Shown: positions 1-7,155, counted from the first letter of the stretch. The stretch is 35,385 nucleotides of DNA from Janthinobacterium sp. (GCF_009923995.1 NZ_RFSK01000060.1:1-35385), one strand, 5' to 3'. Program-made: numbers and translations. The notes: generated from the sequence alone by a model not told the origin.

Positions 1-90
1 GCCGGCCCGCGCGGCTGCGGGGCGGCACGGGCCGGCGTGCGATGCTGCCGCGGCCGGCACAGGCCCGGGGGTGGCTGCAAGCTGGCCCGG

Positions 91-123
91 AATTGACCGC
101 GACTTGACCGGGAATTGACCGCA
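91..123. repeat. Three tandem 11-bp TTGACCG repeats
   Basis: Three consecutive 11-bp units are seen: AATTGACCGCG, ACTTGACCGGG and AATTGACCGCA. They lie just beyond the 3' end of the metallopeptidase gene. The period is close to one DNA helical turn, which would place identical faces side by side, as in multi-site protein binding. No gene is supported in positions 1-141, and the rest of that stretch is GC-rich without an obvious signal. The function is unknown. Confidence 0.6.
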
Positions 124-141
124 CCCCGGCCGCGAACGGGC

Positions 142-1029
142 TTACAGCTGGCGCGCCTCGAAGGTGTTGCACTGGGCAATCTGGCCGCTCTCGATGCCCT
201 TGCTGAACCAGCGCACGCGCTGCTCCGAGGTGCCGTGGGTAAACGAGTCGGGCACGACATGGCCTTGCGCCTGGCGTTGCAGGGCATCGTCGCCGATGGC
301 CGTGGCCGCTTTCAGTGCCGCTTCCACGTCGCCCTGTTCCAGGATCTTGCGGTCCTGGTTCGCATGGAAGGCCCAGACGCCGGCAAAACAGTCGGCCTGC
401 AATTCCAGGCGCACGGACATGGCATTGGCCTGGCGCTCGCTTGCCGTGCGGCGCGCCTGGTCGACTTTTTCGGACAGGCCCAGCAGGTTTTGCACGTGGT
501 GGCCCACTTCATGGGCGATCACGTAGGCTTCGGCAAATTCGCCGGAGACCTTGAAGCGCTGCTGCATCAGGTTGAAGAAATCGAGGTCCAGGTAGACTTT
601 CTGGTCGCCGGGGCAGTAGAAGGGACCGCTGGCGCTCTGGCCCGTGCCGCAGGCCGTCGGCGTGCTGCCCGAGTACAGCACCAGCTTGGGTTTCACGTAG
701 CTGCCGCCTTCGGCCTTGAACAGGGCGCTCCACGTGTCTTCCGTATCGGCCAGCACGGTCTTCACGAAGCGGGCCATGTCGTCCGATTCGGGCGGCTGGC
801 GCGCGGGCGACTGGCTTTGCTGGGTACTGACCTGGCCGCCACCGCCGCTGAGCAGGTTGAGCAGGGTCAGGGGATTGACGCCCAGCACATACGAGCCGAC
901 GAGGGCGATGACGATGGTGCCGATGCCGATCGAGCGCCCGCCGAAACCGAAGCCGCCGCCACCGCCGCCGCCATCTTCGCCACGGCGGTCTTCCACATTG
1001 TCGCTTTCGCGATTGCCTTCCCATTTCAT
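142..1029 (-). CDS. Neutral zinc metallopeptidase (YpfJ/KPN_02809 family)
   Basis: This 295-residue protein belongs to the putative neutral zinc metallopeptidase family (YpfJ-like). The zinc-binding helix HEVGHHVQN is visible at about residues 171-179, with the two histidines and glutamate of an HExxH motif. The start MKWEGNRESDNVEDRRG is typical of the family and is followed by a glycine-rich linker (about residues 20-30). A single hydrophobic segment (about 35-52, IGTIVIALVGSYVLGV) should anchor it in the inner membrane with the catalytic domain outside the cytoplasm. The ATG at 1029 was chosen over a longer reading because CAGGAG lies at the right distance and the family begins there. It is divergent from the GNAT fusion gene. 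Its substrate is unknown. Confidence 0.9.
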   Translation of the reverse strand: MKWEGNRESDNVEDRRGEDGGGGGGGFGFGGRSIGIGTIVIALVGSYVLGVNPLTLLNLLSGGGGQVSTQQSQSPARQPPESDDMARFVKTVLADTEDTWSALFKAEGGSYVKPKLVLYSGSTPTACGTGQSASGPFYCPGDQKVYLDLDFFNLMQQRFKVSGEFAEAYVIAHEVGHHVQNLLGLSEKVDQARRTASERQANAMSVRLELQADCFAGVWAFHANQDRKILEQGDVEAALKAATAIGDDALQRQAQGHVVPDSFTHGTSEQRVRWFSKGIESGQIAQCNTFEARQL

Positions 1030-1194
1030 GATATTTACTCCTGCTGCGATTGTGCGATTGATGGATGACGTCTCCAGATAGACCGGCACGCAATCTTCTG
1101 ACGAATCTTGATATTATCGCAGCAAACTGCGCCGCGACAGGAGCGACAATGTTACCCTTTGCAACTTTCCATCCACTCCACGACAGGTACACGC

Positions 1195-2088
1195 ATGGCG
1201 CTTGCCAACGATACACGCATTTCTCCCGCCACGGTGGTTCAGGCCCAGCTGGACGCCTATAACGCCCATGACGTGCCCGCCTTGCTGGCCATCTATGCCG
1301 ATGATGCGCAGCAATTCCAGCATCCGGACACCTTGCTGGCCACGGGCAGCGCGCAGATCGGTCCCCGTTTCACGGCCCGTTTCGCCGCCAGCCGGCCGCA
1401 GGCGCAGTTGCTCAACCGCATTGCCTGCGGCAAGCTGGTGATCGACCATGAGATCGTCCATGGCGTGACGGACGATGGCGTATCGGCGCAGGAACTGGTG
1501 GCGACGTATGAGGTGGCGCAGGACCGCATCCGCCGCGCCTGGTTCAGCTTTGGCGCGCTGACGCAGCTGCGCGTGGCGCTGCCAGCCGACGTACTGGCCA
1601 TGGAGGGGCTGATCGCCCGTTCCGGCGTGCAGCTCAGCGCGGGCTTCTACACGCAGCAGCAGGCGCAGTCCGTGACGCGCCACGTGTTCGGCGTCGATAC
1701 GCAGCTGCTGGCCGACGGCACGTATTTCGTCATCGAACGCGATGGCGCCATGCTGGCTTGCGGCGGCTGGAGCCGGCGTGCCACCCTGTATGGCGCCGAC
1801 CGCGCCAAGAGCGGGCCGGACCCGCTGCTCGACCCGGCCAGCCAGGCGGGGCGCATCCGCGCCTTCTTCGTCGAGCCGGCTGCCGCGCGCCAGGGCCTGG
1901 GCAGCATGCTGATGCGCCATTGCGAACGCCAGGCGCAAGCGGCCGGCTTCACGGTCCTGGAACTGGCCGCCACCTTGCCCGGCGTGCCGCTGTACCTGGC
2001 CAGCGGCTTTGCCGTCACGGAAGAATTTCAGCTGGACTTGCCCGATGACATCAAACTGCCGCTGGCGCGCATGCGCAAGCGGCTGTAA
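1195..2088 (+). CDS. NTF2-like (SnoaL) domain fused to GNAT N-acetyltransferase
   Basis: This 297-residue two-domain protein starts with an NTF2/SnoaL-like fold (about residues 10-125; pattern VVQAQLDAYNAHDVPALLAIYADDAQ, given here as a stretch of key residues rather than a strict motif). The second half is a GNAT acetyltransferase (about 140-295); its acetyl-CoA loop is visible as ARQGLGSMLM, followed by the late strand/helix ELAATLPGVPLYLASGF. The ATG at 1195 was chosen because the NTF2 domain begins shortly after it and ACAGG lies upstream. An in-frame alternative start at 1108 would add residues without domain character. The gene converges on the DAPG-hydrolase-like gene with only 12 bp between stop codons. 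The substrate is unknown; the NTF2 half could bind a small molecule or mediate dimerisation. Confidence 0.82.
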   Translation: MALANDTRISPATVVQAQLDAYNAHDVPALLAIYADDAQQFQHPDTLLATGSAQIGPRFTARFAASRPQAQLLNRIACGKLVIDHEIVHGVTDDGVSAQELVATYEVAQDRIRRAWFSFGALTQLRVALPADVLAMEGLIARSGVQLSAGFYTQQQAQSVTRHVFGVDTQLLADGTYFVIERDGAMLACGGWSRRATLYGADRAKSGPDPLLDPASQAGRIRAFFVEPAAARQGLGSMLMRHCERQAQAAGFTVLELAATLPGVPLYLASGFAVTEEFQLDLPDDIKLPLARMRKRL

Positions 2089-2103
2089 GGCGGGGCCGCC
2101 TTA
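2086..2103. terminator. Palindrome containing both stop codons of two convergent genes
   Basis: The 18-bp sequence TAAGGCGGGGCCGCCTTA is an inverted repeat with 8-bp arms around GG. The left TAA is the stop of the GNAT fusion and the right TTA is the complement of the stop of the opposing gene. A transcript from either strand would form the same hairpin. There is no clear U-run, so intrinsic termination is uncertain. Confidence 0.5.
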
Positions 2104-2805
2104 CCAGGGCAGCGGCGCCCGTTCACCGTTGGCGTGTTCGCCGTAGTACAGCGACGGCAAAAAGCGCGACAGGTAGGTAAATTCGCTGTAGCAGTGGCGC
2201 AGCAGGTTCAGGCCCAGCACGTCGGGCACGTCGCGCACGGGATCGAGGCTGTTGCGGCCCAGCAGGAAGCGGCTGCGCAGCACGCAGCCCGTGGGCGTGT
2301 CGCGCGTCAGGTGCAGCATTTCGCCATCGAGCGGGTCGCCCTGCGGGTCTAGCTGCACGTGGTCGCCGAAGCCGATGCGCGCGCAGATGGCGGCCGACAG
2401 GGCGCCGCTGTCCTGCGCGTGGCGCAGCTGCGCCGCATCAAACACGTCTTTCGGATCGTGGAACTTCAGCTTGGCTTTCACGGGTGGAATGTCGCCCAGC
2501 GATTCCACCGCCTCGATCGACGCGCCGTAGTAACTCTCTCCCTTCTTCCAGGCACTGTTCCAGCCGTGGTGCGCCACGTGGTCGTGCGGATGCCACCACT
2601 TGATGTGCTGCGTCGTCTCGAAAAACGTAAACCACCAGTCCAGCATGCGCCCGCTGCAGCCGTGCAGTTCCGTGCGCGCCGCCACGAGCAGGCAGCCGTC
2701 TTCCAGGCGCGTGATGCCCGTTTCCAGGTGCAGGGGAAACGGGTCCAGCAGGTTGCCCGTGCCGGTGATGCTCCATGGCAATTCAATACGCGTGTTGTTC
2801 CTCAT
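2101..2805 (-). CDS. DAPG hydrolase (PhlG) family protein
   Basis: This 234-residue protein resembles the 2,4-diacetylphloroglucinol hydrolase family, which cleaves a carbon-carbon bond of acylated phloroglucinols with a zinc ion. Seen directly: a central WWF...KWWHPHDHV segment (His72) and a C-terminal RHCYSEFTYLSRF segment with His204 and Glu208 in an HxxxE arrangement. In PhlG the zinc ligands are His129, Glu160, His270 and Glu274, so spacing and order fit. Glu98 or Glu101 could be the fourth ligand. The ATG at 2805 is preceded by AAAGGAG. It is divergent from a TetR regulator with an operator between them, so induction by a phenolic ligand is plausible. The real substrate may be another acyl-phenol; the enzyme call is at family level. 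Confidence 0.75.
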   Translation of the reverse strand: MRNNTRIELPWSITGTGNLLDPFPLHLETGITRLEDGCLLVAARTELHGCSGRMLDWWFTFFETTQHIKWWHPHDHVAHHGWNSAWKKGESYYGASIEAVESLGDIPPVKAKLKFHDPKDVFDAAQLRHAQDSGALSAAICARIGFGDHVQLDPQGDPLDGEMLHLTRDTPTGCVLRSRFLLGRNSLDPVRDVPDVLGLNLLRHCYSEFTYLSRFLPSLYYGEHANGERAPLPW

Positions 2806-2845
2806 GTCGTTCTCCTTTGTTGGGGTGAAGCGATTATATATTAAA

Positions 2846-2862
2846 GAAACGTACGTCGTTTC
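2846..2862. promoter_or_regulatory. TetR-type operator between the hydrolase and its regulator
   Basis: The sequence GAAACGTACGTCGTTTC is an inverted repeat with 6-bp arms GAAACG/CGTTTC and a 5-bp centre. It lies in the AT-rich 107-bp region between the divergent PhlG-like gene and the TetR gene. Size, symmetry and placement match operators of locally acting TetR repressors. Repression of both genes by the adjacent regulator is an inference. Confidence 0.65.
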
Positions 2863-2912
2863 CAAAATATGTTTCAGTGTAAAATCGTCCATCGATCAAG
2901 GCTGGAGCGGAC

Positions 2913-3587
2913 ATGCAGGAAGAAGAGAGCAAGGCTTTGCGCGGACGGGGCCGTCCCGCCCGCCCGCCGGAGGAGGCGCGCGAGGCGGCCGTGCAGGCGG
3001 CCACCTGGCTGCTGCTGCACGAAGGGTATGCGGCCACGACCATGGAAGCCGTGGCGCGCCATGCGGGCATGGCGAAGAAGTCGCTGTACCAGTTCGCCGC
3101 CAACCGCGAGGAGCTCGTCGCCCTCGTGGTGCGCGGCTGGACGGACGCCTTCCTGCCCGCCATGGCGCACGACGCGGCCGCGCCCGGCGACGTCCTGCCC
3201 TTGCTGAAGGAGATCTTGCAGGCGATGGCGGCGCGCGTGCTGACGGCGGATGCCGTGGGCCTGTTCCGCCTGCTGTGCACGGACTTTCCCGCCCGGGCGG
3301 ATTTGCTGGCGCTCTATCAGCGCAACGGCATCGAGCGGGGCACGGCCCTGCTGGCCGAGTGGCTGCAGCGTCAGGCCGCGCGCGGCCACATGACGGCCGA
3401 GAATGCGCCGGAGCTGGCCGGCCTGCTGCTGGCCATGGTCATCGCCGAACCGCTGCGGCAGATGGCGCTGGGCTTGCTGGCACCCGTGCCCGCGTGGGAT
3501 GCCGCGCCGCGCATCGATGCGGCGCTGCGCCTGCTGGGCGGGTCGGCAGTCAAGATGGCTGGTGCTTCAGCGCTTCGCGGCGGGTGA
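2913..3587 (+). CDS. TetR/AcrR family transcriptional regulator
   Basis: This 224-residue regulator has an N-terminal TetR helix-turn-helix domain (about residues 20-70). The recognition region reads TTMEAVARHAGMAKKSLYQF, a typical TetR signature. A helical ligand-binding domain follows (about 85-215), containing LFRLLCTDFPARADL. The ATG at 2913 gives a basic N-terminal arm (RGRGRPARPPEEAR). It is divergent from the PhlG-like hydrolase and probably controls it through the palindrome at 2846-2862. Its last 38 bp overlap the 3' end of the convergent AlkD-like gene. The ligand is unknown; an acyl-phloroglucinol or related phenolic would fit the neighbour. Confidence 0.88.
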   Translation: MQEEESKALRGRGRPARPPEEAREAAVQAATWLLLHEGYAATTMEAVARHAGMAKKSLYQFAANREELVALVVRGWTDAFLPAMAHDAAAPGDVLPLLKEILQAMAARVLTADAVGLFRLLCTDFPARADLLALYQRNGIERGTALLAEWLQRQAARGHMTAENAPELAGLLLAMVIAEPLRQMALGLLAPVPAWDAAPRIDAALRLLGGSAVKMAGASALRGG

Positions 3588-4242
3588 GGGGAGAGAGCCG
3601 CTGGCGGTGCGCGTCGGCAAACGCCGTCACGGCCTCGGGCGCGTGGCGCGCATAGTCGCGCAAGGCCCAGCCGATGGCCTTGCGGATGAAAAACTCGTCT
3701 TCATGGGCCAGCGCCAGAGCCGCGCCGAACAGCCAGGCGGCATCCGTGTCGGCGCGCCAGCCCAGCTGGTGCAGCAGCGCGATGCGGCGCAGCCAGAAGT
3801 CGTCGTGGCGCAAGGCCGCGTCCATGTGCGCATGGCCATCGCCGCCGCGCCGCCGTTCCGCCCGCAGCACGTCGCCGACGATGCCGGCCATGCCGTCGAC
3901 GCTGTCCCACCACGCGCGCTGGCGCGCCAGTGCCAGCAGGGCGGGAACGTGCCCGATGGTCAACTGGCGCCAGTGCAGGGCCAGCATGTCGAGCGCCACA
4001 TGCTGGTATTCGCGTTCCGGCCGTTGCCACAGCCGCTGGGCATGTTGCAGCAAGGCGTCGGCACCGATGTCCTGCAGGCCCGCCAGCAGGGCCTTGGCGG
4101 CCAGCCGCCGCTGCGGCGCCGCCACGCCCAGGAACACGAACTGGCCGCGCATATAGGCTTGCATGGGTGCCGCACGGCCAGGGTCGGCGGCCGCTTCCAG
4201 CACGGTCTTCACTGCTGCGTGAAATTCCATCGATTGGTCCAT
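3550..4242 (-). CDS. DNA alkylation repair protein (AlkD-like HEAT-repeat)
   Basis: This 230-residue protein belongs to the AlkD/AlkC-like DNA glycosylase family, built from HEAT-like helical repeats that remove alkylated bases such as 3- and 7-alkylpurines. Visible landmarks are EYQHVALDML, WWDSVDGMA (about residues 110-118), DDFWLRRIALLHQL and DEFFIRKAIGWALRDYARH. The WDSVD aspartate corresponds to the catalytic aspartate region of AlkD, and the aromatic residues fit the DNA-cradling groove. The start at 4242 has a weak ribosome site; a second ATG at 4230 is possible. The 3' end overlaps the TetR gene by 38 bp. It stands alone rather than next to ada or alkB. Confidence 0.88.
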   Translation of the reverse strand: MDQSMEFHAAVKTVLEAAADPGRAAPMQAYMRGQFVFLGVAAPQRRLAAKALLAGLQDIGADALLQHAQRLWQRPEREYQHVALDMLALHWRQLTIGHVPALLALARQRAWWDSVDGMAGIVGDVLRAERRRGGDGHAHMDAALRHDDFWLRRIALLHQLGWRADTDAAWLFGAALALAHEDEFFIRKAIGWALRDYARHAPEAVTAFADAHRQRLSPLTRREALKHQPS

Positions 4243-4266
4243 CGCATCCCGTTAAGTTTCAGGCGT

Positions 4267-4290
4267 AAAAAAAGCGCCCCGAAGAGCGCT
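4267..4290 (-). terminator. Rho-independent terminator with UUCG loop
   Basis: On the minus strand, AGCGCTC-TTCG-GGGCGCT forms a 7-bp stem (one G-U pair) closed by a C(UUCG)G tetraloop at 4273-4290. It is followed by seven T residues (4267-4273). It ends transcripts coming from the parvulin genes, about 150 bp after the last stop codon. Confidence 0.85.
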
Positions 4291-4440
4291 CTTGTCCAGC
4301 CATCCAAACGGCTGATAGAAGCGTAGCGAGCGGCTGCGCTTTGTGGCCGGGACGCGCAACCGTACGAAAGTACAGGGCCGCCGAGGCGGTGAGCATCGCG
4401 GGCCGCAAAGCGCGACGCGCCGTAGCTTATATCCGGCGTT
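4267..4440 (-). ncRNA. Structured 3'-UTR or small RNA candidate downstream of ppiC
   Basis: Between the parvulin stop and the terminator lie about 150 bases without a gene but rich in pairing on the minus-strand transcript. Seen: GCGCTTTG (4413-4406) pairs with CAAAGCGC (4343-4336), continued by GGCC (4404-4401) with GGCC (4348-4345). Inside this are a CCGCC/GGCGG hairpin (4378-4389) and a GTAC-GAAA-GTAC palindrome (4362-4373). A CGCCG/CGGCG hairpin lies on the 5' side (4418-4438) and a CAGCC/GGCTG stem (4297-4314) precedes the terminator. It could be a 3'-UTR-derived sRNA, a cis stability element, or a dispersed repeat. No known RNA family was recognised. Confidence 0.35.
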
Positions 4441-4441
4441 T

Positions 4442-5218
4442 TTACTGGATTTTGGCTTTCTTCATCAGTTCATCGCGGTAGGCGGCCAGTTTCTTCTGCT
4501 GCAGCGACTCGGCGACCTGGCCCTTGACTTCTTCCAGTGCCGGCAGTTTCGTCGGACGGGTTTCTTCCAGCTTGATCACGTGGTAGCCGAACTGGGTTTG
4601 CACGGGGGTTTGCGTGACCTGGCCTGGTTTCAGGGCGACCATGGCGTCGGAGAATGGCTTCACGTACGATGCCGGGCTAGCCCAGTCCAGGTCGCCGCCA
4701 TTGGCAGCGGAACCGTCTTTCGATACTTTCGCCAGTTCTTCGAACTTGGCGCCGCCTTTCAGCTTGGCGATGATGTCTTTCGCTTCCGCTTCGGTGGCCA
4801 CCAGGATGTGGCGAGCATGGTATTCCTTGTCGCCGGCCTGTGCCTTGAACTTGTCGTACTCGGCCTTGATTTCCGCGTCCTTGACGGGGTTTTTCTTCAC
4901 GTAGTCGGCCAGCAGGGCGTTGATGATGATGCTTTGACGGGCATTGTCGATCTGCGACTTGACTTCCGGACGCGTGCCGTAGCCTTGCTTGTCGGCTTCC
5001 TGGATCAGCACTTCGCGGCCGATCAGGTCTTTCTTGATGGCTTCGCGCAGTTGCGGCGTATCCGCTTGTTTACCCTGGGCGACGACTTGCTTGACGACCT
5101 GGTCGACGCGCGACGACGGGATGGCCTTGCCATTCACGGTGGCGACGTTTTGTGCGAAAGCAGGGATCGCCACAACGGCTACCAAGGCTAAGATCAGGCG
5201 GGCTGGCTTCAAAATCAT
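4442..5218 (-). CDS. Periplasmic peptidyl-prolyl isomerase, PpiC/parvulin type (copy 1)
   Basis: This 258-residue protein has a signal peptide (MILKPARLILALVAVVAIPAFAQ, cleavage after about residue 22) and so acts in the periplasm. A helical SurA/PrsA-like N-terminal region (about 25-125) includes SRVDQVVKQVVAQGKQAD. A parvulin domain (about 130-225) contains YHARHILVATEAEAKDIIAKL, GGDLDW and FGYHVIKLEE. Parvulins speed cis-trans isomerisation of proline bonds and help outer-membrane or secreted proteins fold. The ATG at 5218 was chosen because AGGA lies six bases upstream and it aligns with the start of copy 2; an ATG at 5224 overlaps the ribosome site. It lies directly after copy 2, separated by a strong hairpin. 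Confidence 0.9.
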   Translation of the reverse strand: MILKPARLILALVAVVAIPAFAQNVATVNGKAIPSSRVDQVVKQVVAQGKQADTPQLREAIKKDLIGREVLIQEADKQGYGTRPEVKSQIDNARQSIIINALLADYVKKNPVKDAEIKAEYDKFKAQAGDKEYHARHILVATEAEAKDIIAKLKGGAKFEELAKVSKDGSAANGGDLDWASPASYVKPFSDAMVALKPGQVTQTPVQTQFGYHVIKLEETRPTKLPALEEVKGQVAESLQQKKLAAYRDELMKKAKIQ

Positions 5219-5289
5219 GTTCATTCCTAATAGATATACAAAAAGAGTGCGTCTGCCGGGCAGTGCGCATTCAGGCGCAGAATACACGA

Positions 5290-5311
5290 CCGGCGCCGAA
5301 AAGGGCGCCGG
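5290..5311 (-). other. Intercistronic hairpin between the two parvulin genes
   Basis: CCGGCGCC-GAAAAG-GGCGCCGG is a perfect 8-bp stem with a 6-base loop, located between the stop of copy 2 and the start of copy 1. No U-run follows on the transcribed strand, so it is more likely an RNA stability or processing element than a terminator. It could make expression of the two copies unequal. Confidence 0.55.
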
Positions 5312-5323
5312 GGAGGTCAGTTC

Positions 5324-6103
5324 TTACTGAACTTTCGCTTTTTTGATCATTTCTTCCTGATACGCTTGCAATTTCTTTTGCTGCAGCGCTTCGGCGATCT
5401 GTGGCTTGACTTCTTCCAGGGTCGGCAACTTGGCCGCGCGGGTGTCGTCCAGCTTGATCACGTGGAAACCGTTAGGCGTTTGCACGGGGGTTTCCGTGAC
5501 CTGGCCTTTTTGCAGCTTCACGAAGGCGTCCGAGAACACTTTCGGGAAGGACGATGGGGCTGCCCAGTCCAGGTCGCCGCCATTGTCGGCCGAGCCGGCA
5601 TCTTTCGATTGCTTGGCCAGGTCTTCGAACTTGGCGCCGCCTTTCAGCTTGGCGATGATGTCTTTCGCTTCGGCTTCGGTAGCGACCAGGATGTGGCGTA
5701 CGTGGTATTCCTTGTCGCCCGTCTGTGCCACGAACTTGTCGTATTCGGCCTTGATTTCAGCGTCGGTGACAGGGTTCTTTTTCAGGTAGTCGCCGACCAG
5801 GGCGTTGATGACGATGGCCTGACGTGCGTTCTCGATCTGCTGCTTGACGGCTGCATCTTTACCGAAACCTTTGTTTTCCGCTTCCTGCATCAGCACTTCA
5901 CGGCCGATCAAGTCCTTCTTGATCATTTCGCGCAGTTGCGGCGAATCCGGTTGCTGGCCTTGGGCGACGACTTGCTTGACGACTGCATCAACGCGCGACG
6001 ATGGGATAGGCTTGCCATTGACGACGGCAACATTTTGCGCAAAAACAGGTACCGCAACAACGGCGAGTAGTGCGATCAGCAAGCGGGCTGGCTTAAAAGT
6101 CAT
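5324..6103 (-). CDS. Periplasmic peptidyl-prolyl isomerase, PpiC/parvulin type (copy 2)
   Basis: This 259-residue parvulin is colinear with copy 1 from signal peptide to C terminus, so the pair is a tandem duplication. The signal peptide ends VPVFAQ (about residue 22). The N-terminal helical region carries SRVDAVVKQVVAQGQQPD, and the parvulin domain (about 130-225) carries YHVRHILVATEAEAKDIIAKL, NGGDLDWAAPSSF and NGFHVIKLDD. The copies differ in the central helix (KGFGKDAAVKQQIENARQ against KQGYGTRPEVKSQIDNARQ), a likely client-binding surface. The ATG at 6103 has AGGA eight bases upstream. It follows bolA on the same strand, 114 bp away, and may be cotranscribed with the yciB-bolA pair. Confidence 0.9.
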   Translation of the reverse strand: MTFKPARLLIALLAVVAVPVFAQNVAVVNGKPIPSSRVDAVVKQVVAQGQQPDSPQLREMIKKDLIGREVLMQEAENKGFGKDAAVKQQIENARQAIVINALVGDYLKKNPVTDAEIKAEYDKFVAQTGDKEYHVRHILVATEAEAKDIIAKLKGGAKFEDLAKQSKDAGSADNGGDLDWAAPSSFPKVFSDAFVKLQKGQVTETPVQTPNGFHVIKLDDTRAAKLPTLEEVKPQIAEALQQKKLQAYQEEMIKKAKVQ

Positions 6104-6182
6104 TATTAAATCCTGTTAGGGAAAGTTTCGTAAAAAACGCATGGAAAGAAAACGCGTACATCGCGCCTGCCGCACCAGGCAC

Positions 6183-6199
6183 ACCCGGGAGGCCCGGGT
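6183..6199. other. Perfect inverted repeat between bolA and ppiC copy 2
   Basis: ACCCGGG-AGG-CCCGGGT has 7-bp arms and a 3-base loop. It lies in the 114-bp gap between bolA and the second parvulin gene. There is no downstream U-run on the minus strand, so a terminator is not supported. It may affect mRNA processing. Confidence 0.4.
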
Positions 6200-6217
6200 A
6201 CGCCAAAAACGCCATCC

Positions 6218-6529
6218 TTATGCTACCTCGGACGGCGCCAATGCAACAATCGCCAATGCATGTATCTCATTATGCATCATATCGTGCACGGAATCATACA
6301 CCAGTCGATGGCGCATGACGAGCCTGAGGCCTTCAAATTGGCTAGAAATAATGCGCAGATTGTAGTGGCCTCCGCCCGAGGCGGCGCCCGCGTGGCCCCG
6401 GTGGCGTGCCGAGTCGTCTTCCAGCACGCATTCCAGAGGGGAAAGTGCCGTTTCCAGGCGGGTACGAATGCGCTCCATGCGCGTTGCCGGCGACGTATTC
6501 CCGGTGGCGGTATTGTCGGTATGCATCAT
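6218..6529 (-). CDS. bolA: BolA family protein
   Basis: This 103-residue protein carries the BolA fold, a small domain that binds iron-sulfur clusters together with monothiol glutaredoxins and affects cell shape and stress responses. Family features seen are MERIRTRLETAL near residue 18, GGGHYNLRIISSQFEGLRLV (about 52-71) and the C-terminal IHALAIVAL (about 89-97) with the conserved histidine. The first ATG (6529) overlaps the yciB stop in an ATGA arrangement with AAGGA upstream, so translation is probably coupled. A second ATG follows immediately, and the MER methionine (residue 18) is a possible shorter start. Confidence 0.9.
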   Translation of the reverse strand: MMHTDNTATGNTSPATRMERIRTRLETALSPLECVLEDDSARHRGHAGAASGGGHYNLRIISSQFEGLRLVMRHRLVYDSVHDMMHNEIHALAIVALAPSEVA

Positions 6530-7155
6530 GCGTCTTCCTTGATATGTTTGGCCAGGAACAGGGTTTGCGCCACGATGAAGGCAAAGAAGATGCCCGTCGC
6601 GCCAAATGCCTTGAAGCTGACCCAGGCCGCCATGTCGCCCTTGTACAGCACGAAGGCCACGAACAGGTTCAGCGCGCCGATGGCGCCGAAGAAGATGATC
6701 CACGCGGCCAGCAGCTGGTTCCACACGGCATCGGGCAATTGCACCTGCGCTTCCATGGTCTTGCGGATCAGGTTTTTCTTGAAGCCCACGTGGGCGATCA
6801 GGAGGGCCAGGCCGGACAGCCAGTAGATCAGGGTGGGCTTCCATTTCAGGAAGAAATCGTCATGCAGGTAGATGCTGGCGCCGCCGAACACGACAAAGAT
6901 GAACAGGGACAGCCACAGCATGCCGTCCACCTTGCGCCCGCGCAACAGCAAATAGCTGACCTGGCAAGCCGTGGCGACGATGCCCACGAGGGTGGCGAGT
7001 ATCCACGGCGCCTGGTCGGCCTTGATCAGGCCGCCGGACACGAAGCCGGACAAATATTGCTGCACGAAGTCGTGCGTGGCTGCTTCATACATGCCGCCCA
7101 GCTTGAAGGCCGCGAAGAAGGCGATCAGGGGGAAGAGGTCGAATAGAAATTTCAT
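6526..7155 (-). CDS. yciB: Inner membrane-spanning protein YciB (septation protein A)
   Basis: This 209-residue integral membrane protein starts MKFLFDLFPLIAFFAAFKL, the hallmark N terminus of YciB/IspA. About five hydrophobic segments are seen (near 1-20, 50-70, 78-95, 105-123, 148-170 and 180-200). The signature IYWLSGLALLIAH and the segment AAWIIFFGAIGALNLFVA are typical. YciB acts in cell envelope synthesis and division in the inner membrane. It is somewhat longer than the roughly 180-residue enterobacterial protein, mainly through the loop after the first helix. The stop overlaps the bolA start by 4 bp. Confidence 0.93.
   Translation of the reverse strand: MKFLFDLFPLIAFFAAFKLGGMYEAATHDFVQQYLSGFVSGGLIKADQAPWILATLVGIVATACQVSYLLLRGRKVDGMLWLSLFIFVVFGGASIYLHDDFFLKWKPTLIYWLSGLALLIAHVGFKKNLIRKTMEAQVQLPDAVWNQLLAAWIIFFGAIGALNLFVAFVLYKGDMAAWVSFKAFGATGIFFAFIVAQTLFLAKHIKEDA

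Noticed and set aside
115..1068. Long plus-strand open frame of 317 codons
   Set aside because: It is antisense to the zinc metallopeptidase, has no domain pattern, and arises from GC-rich codon bias.
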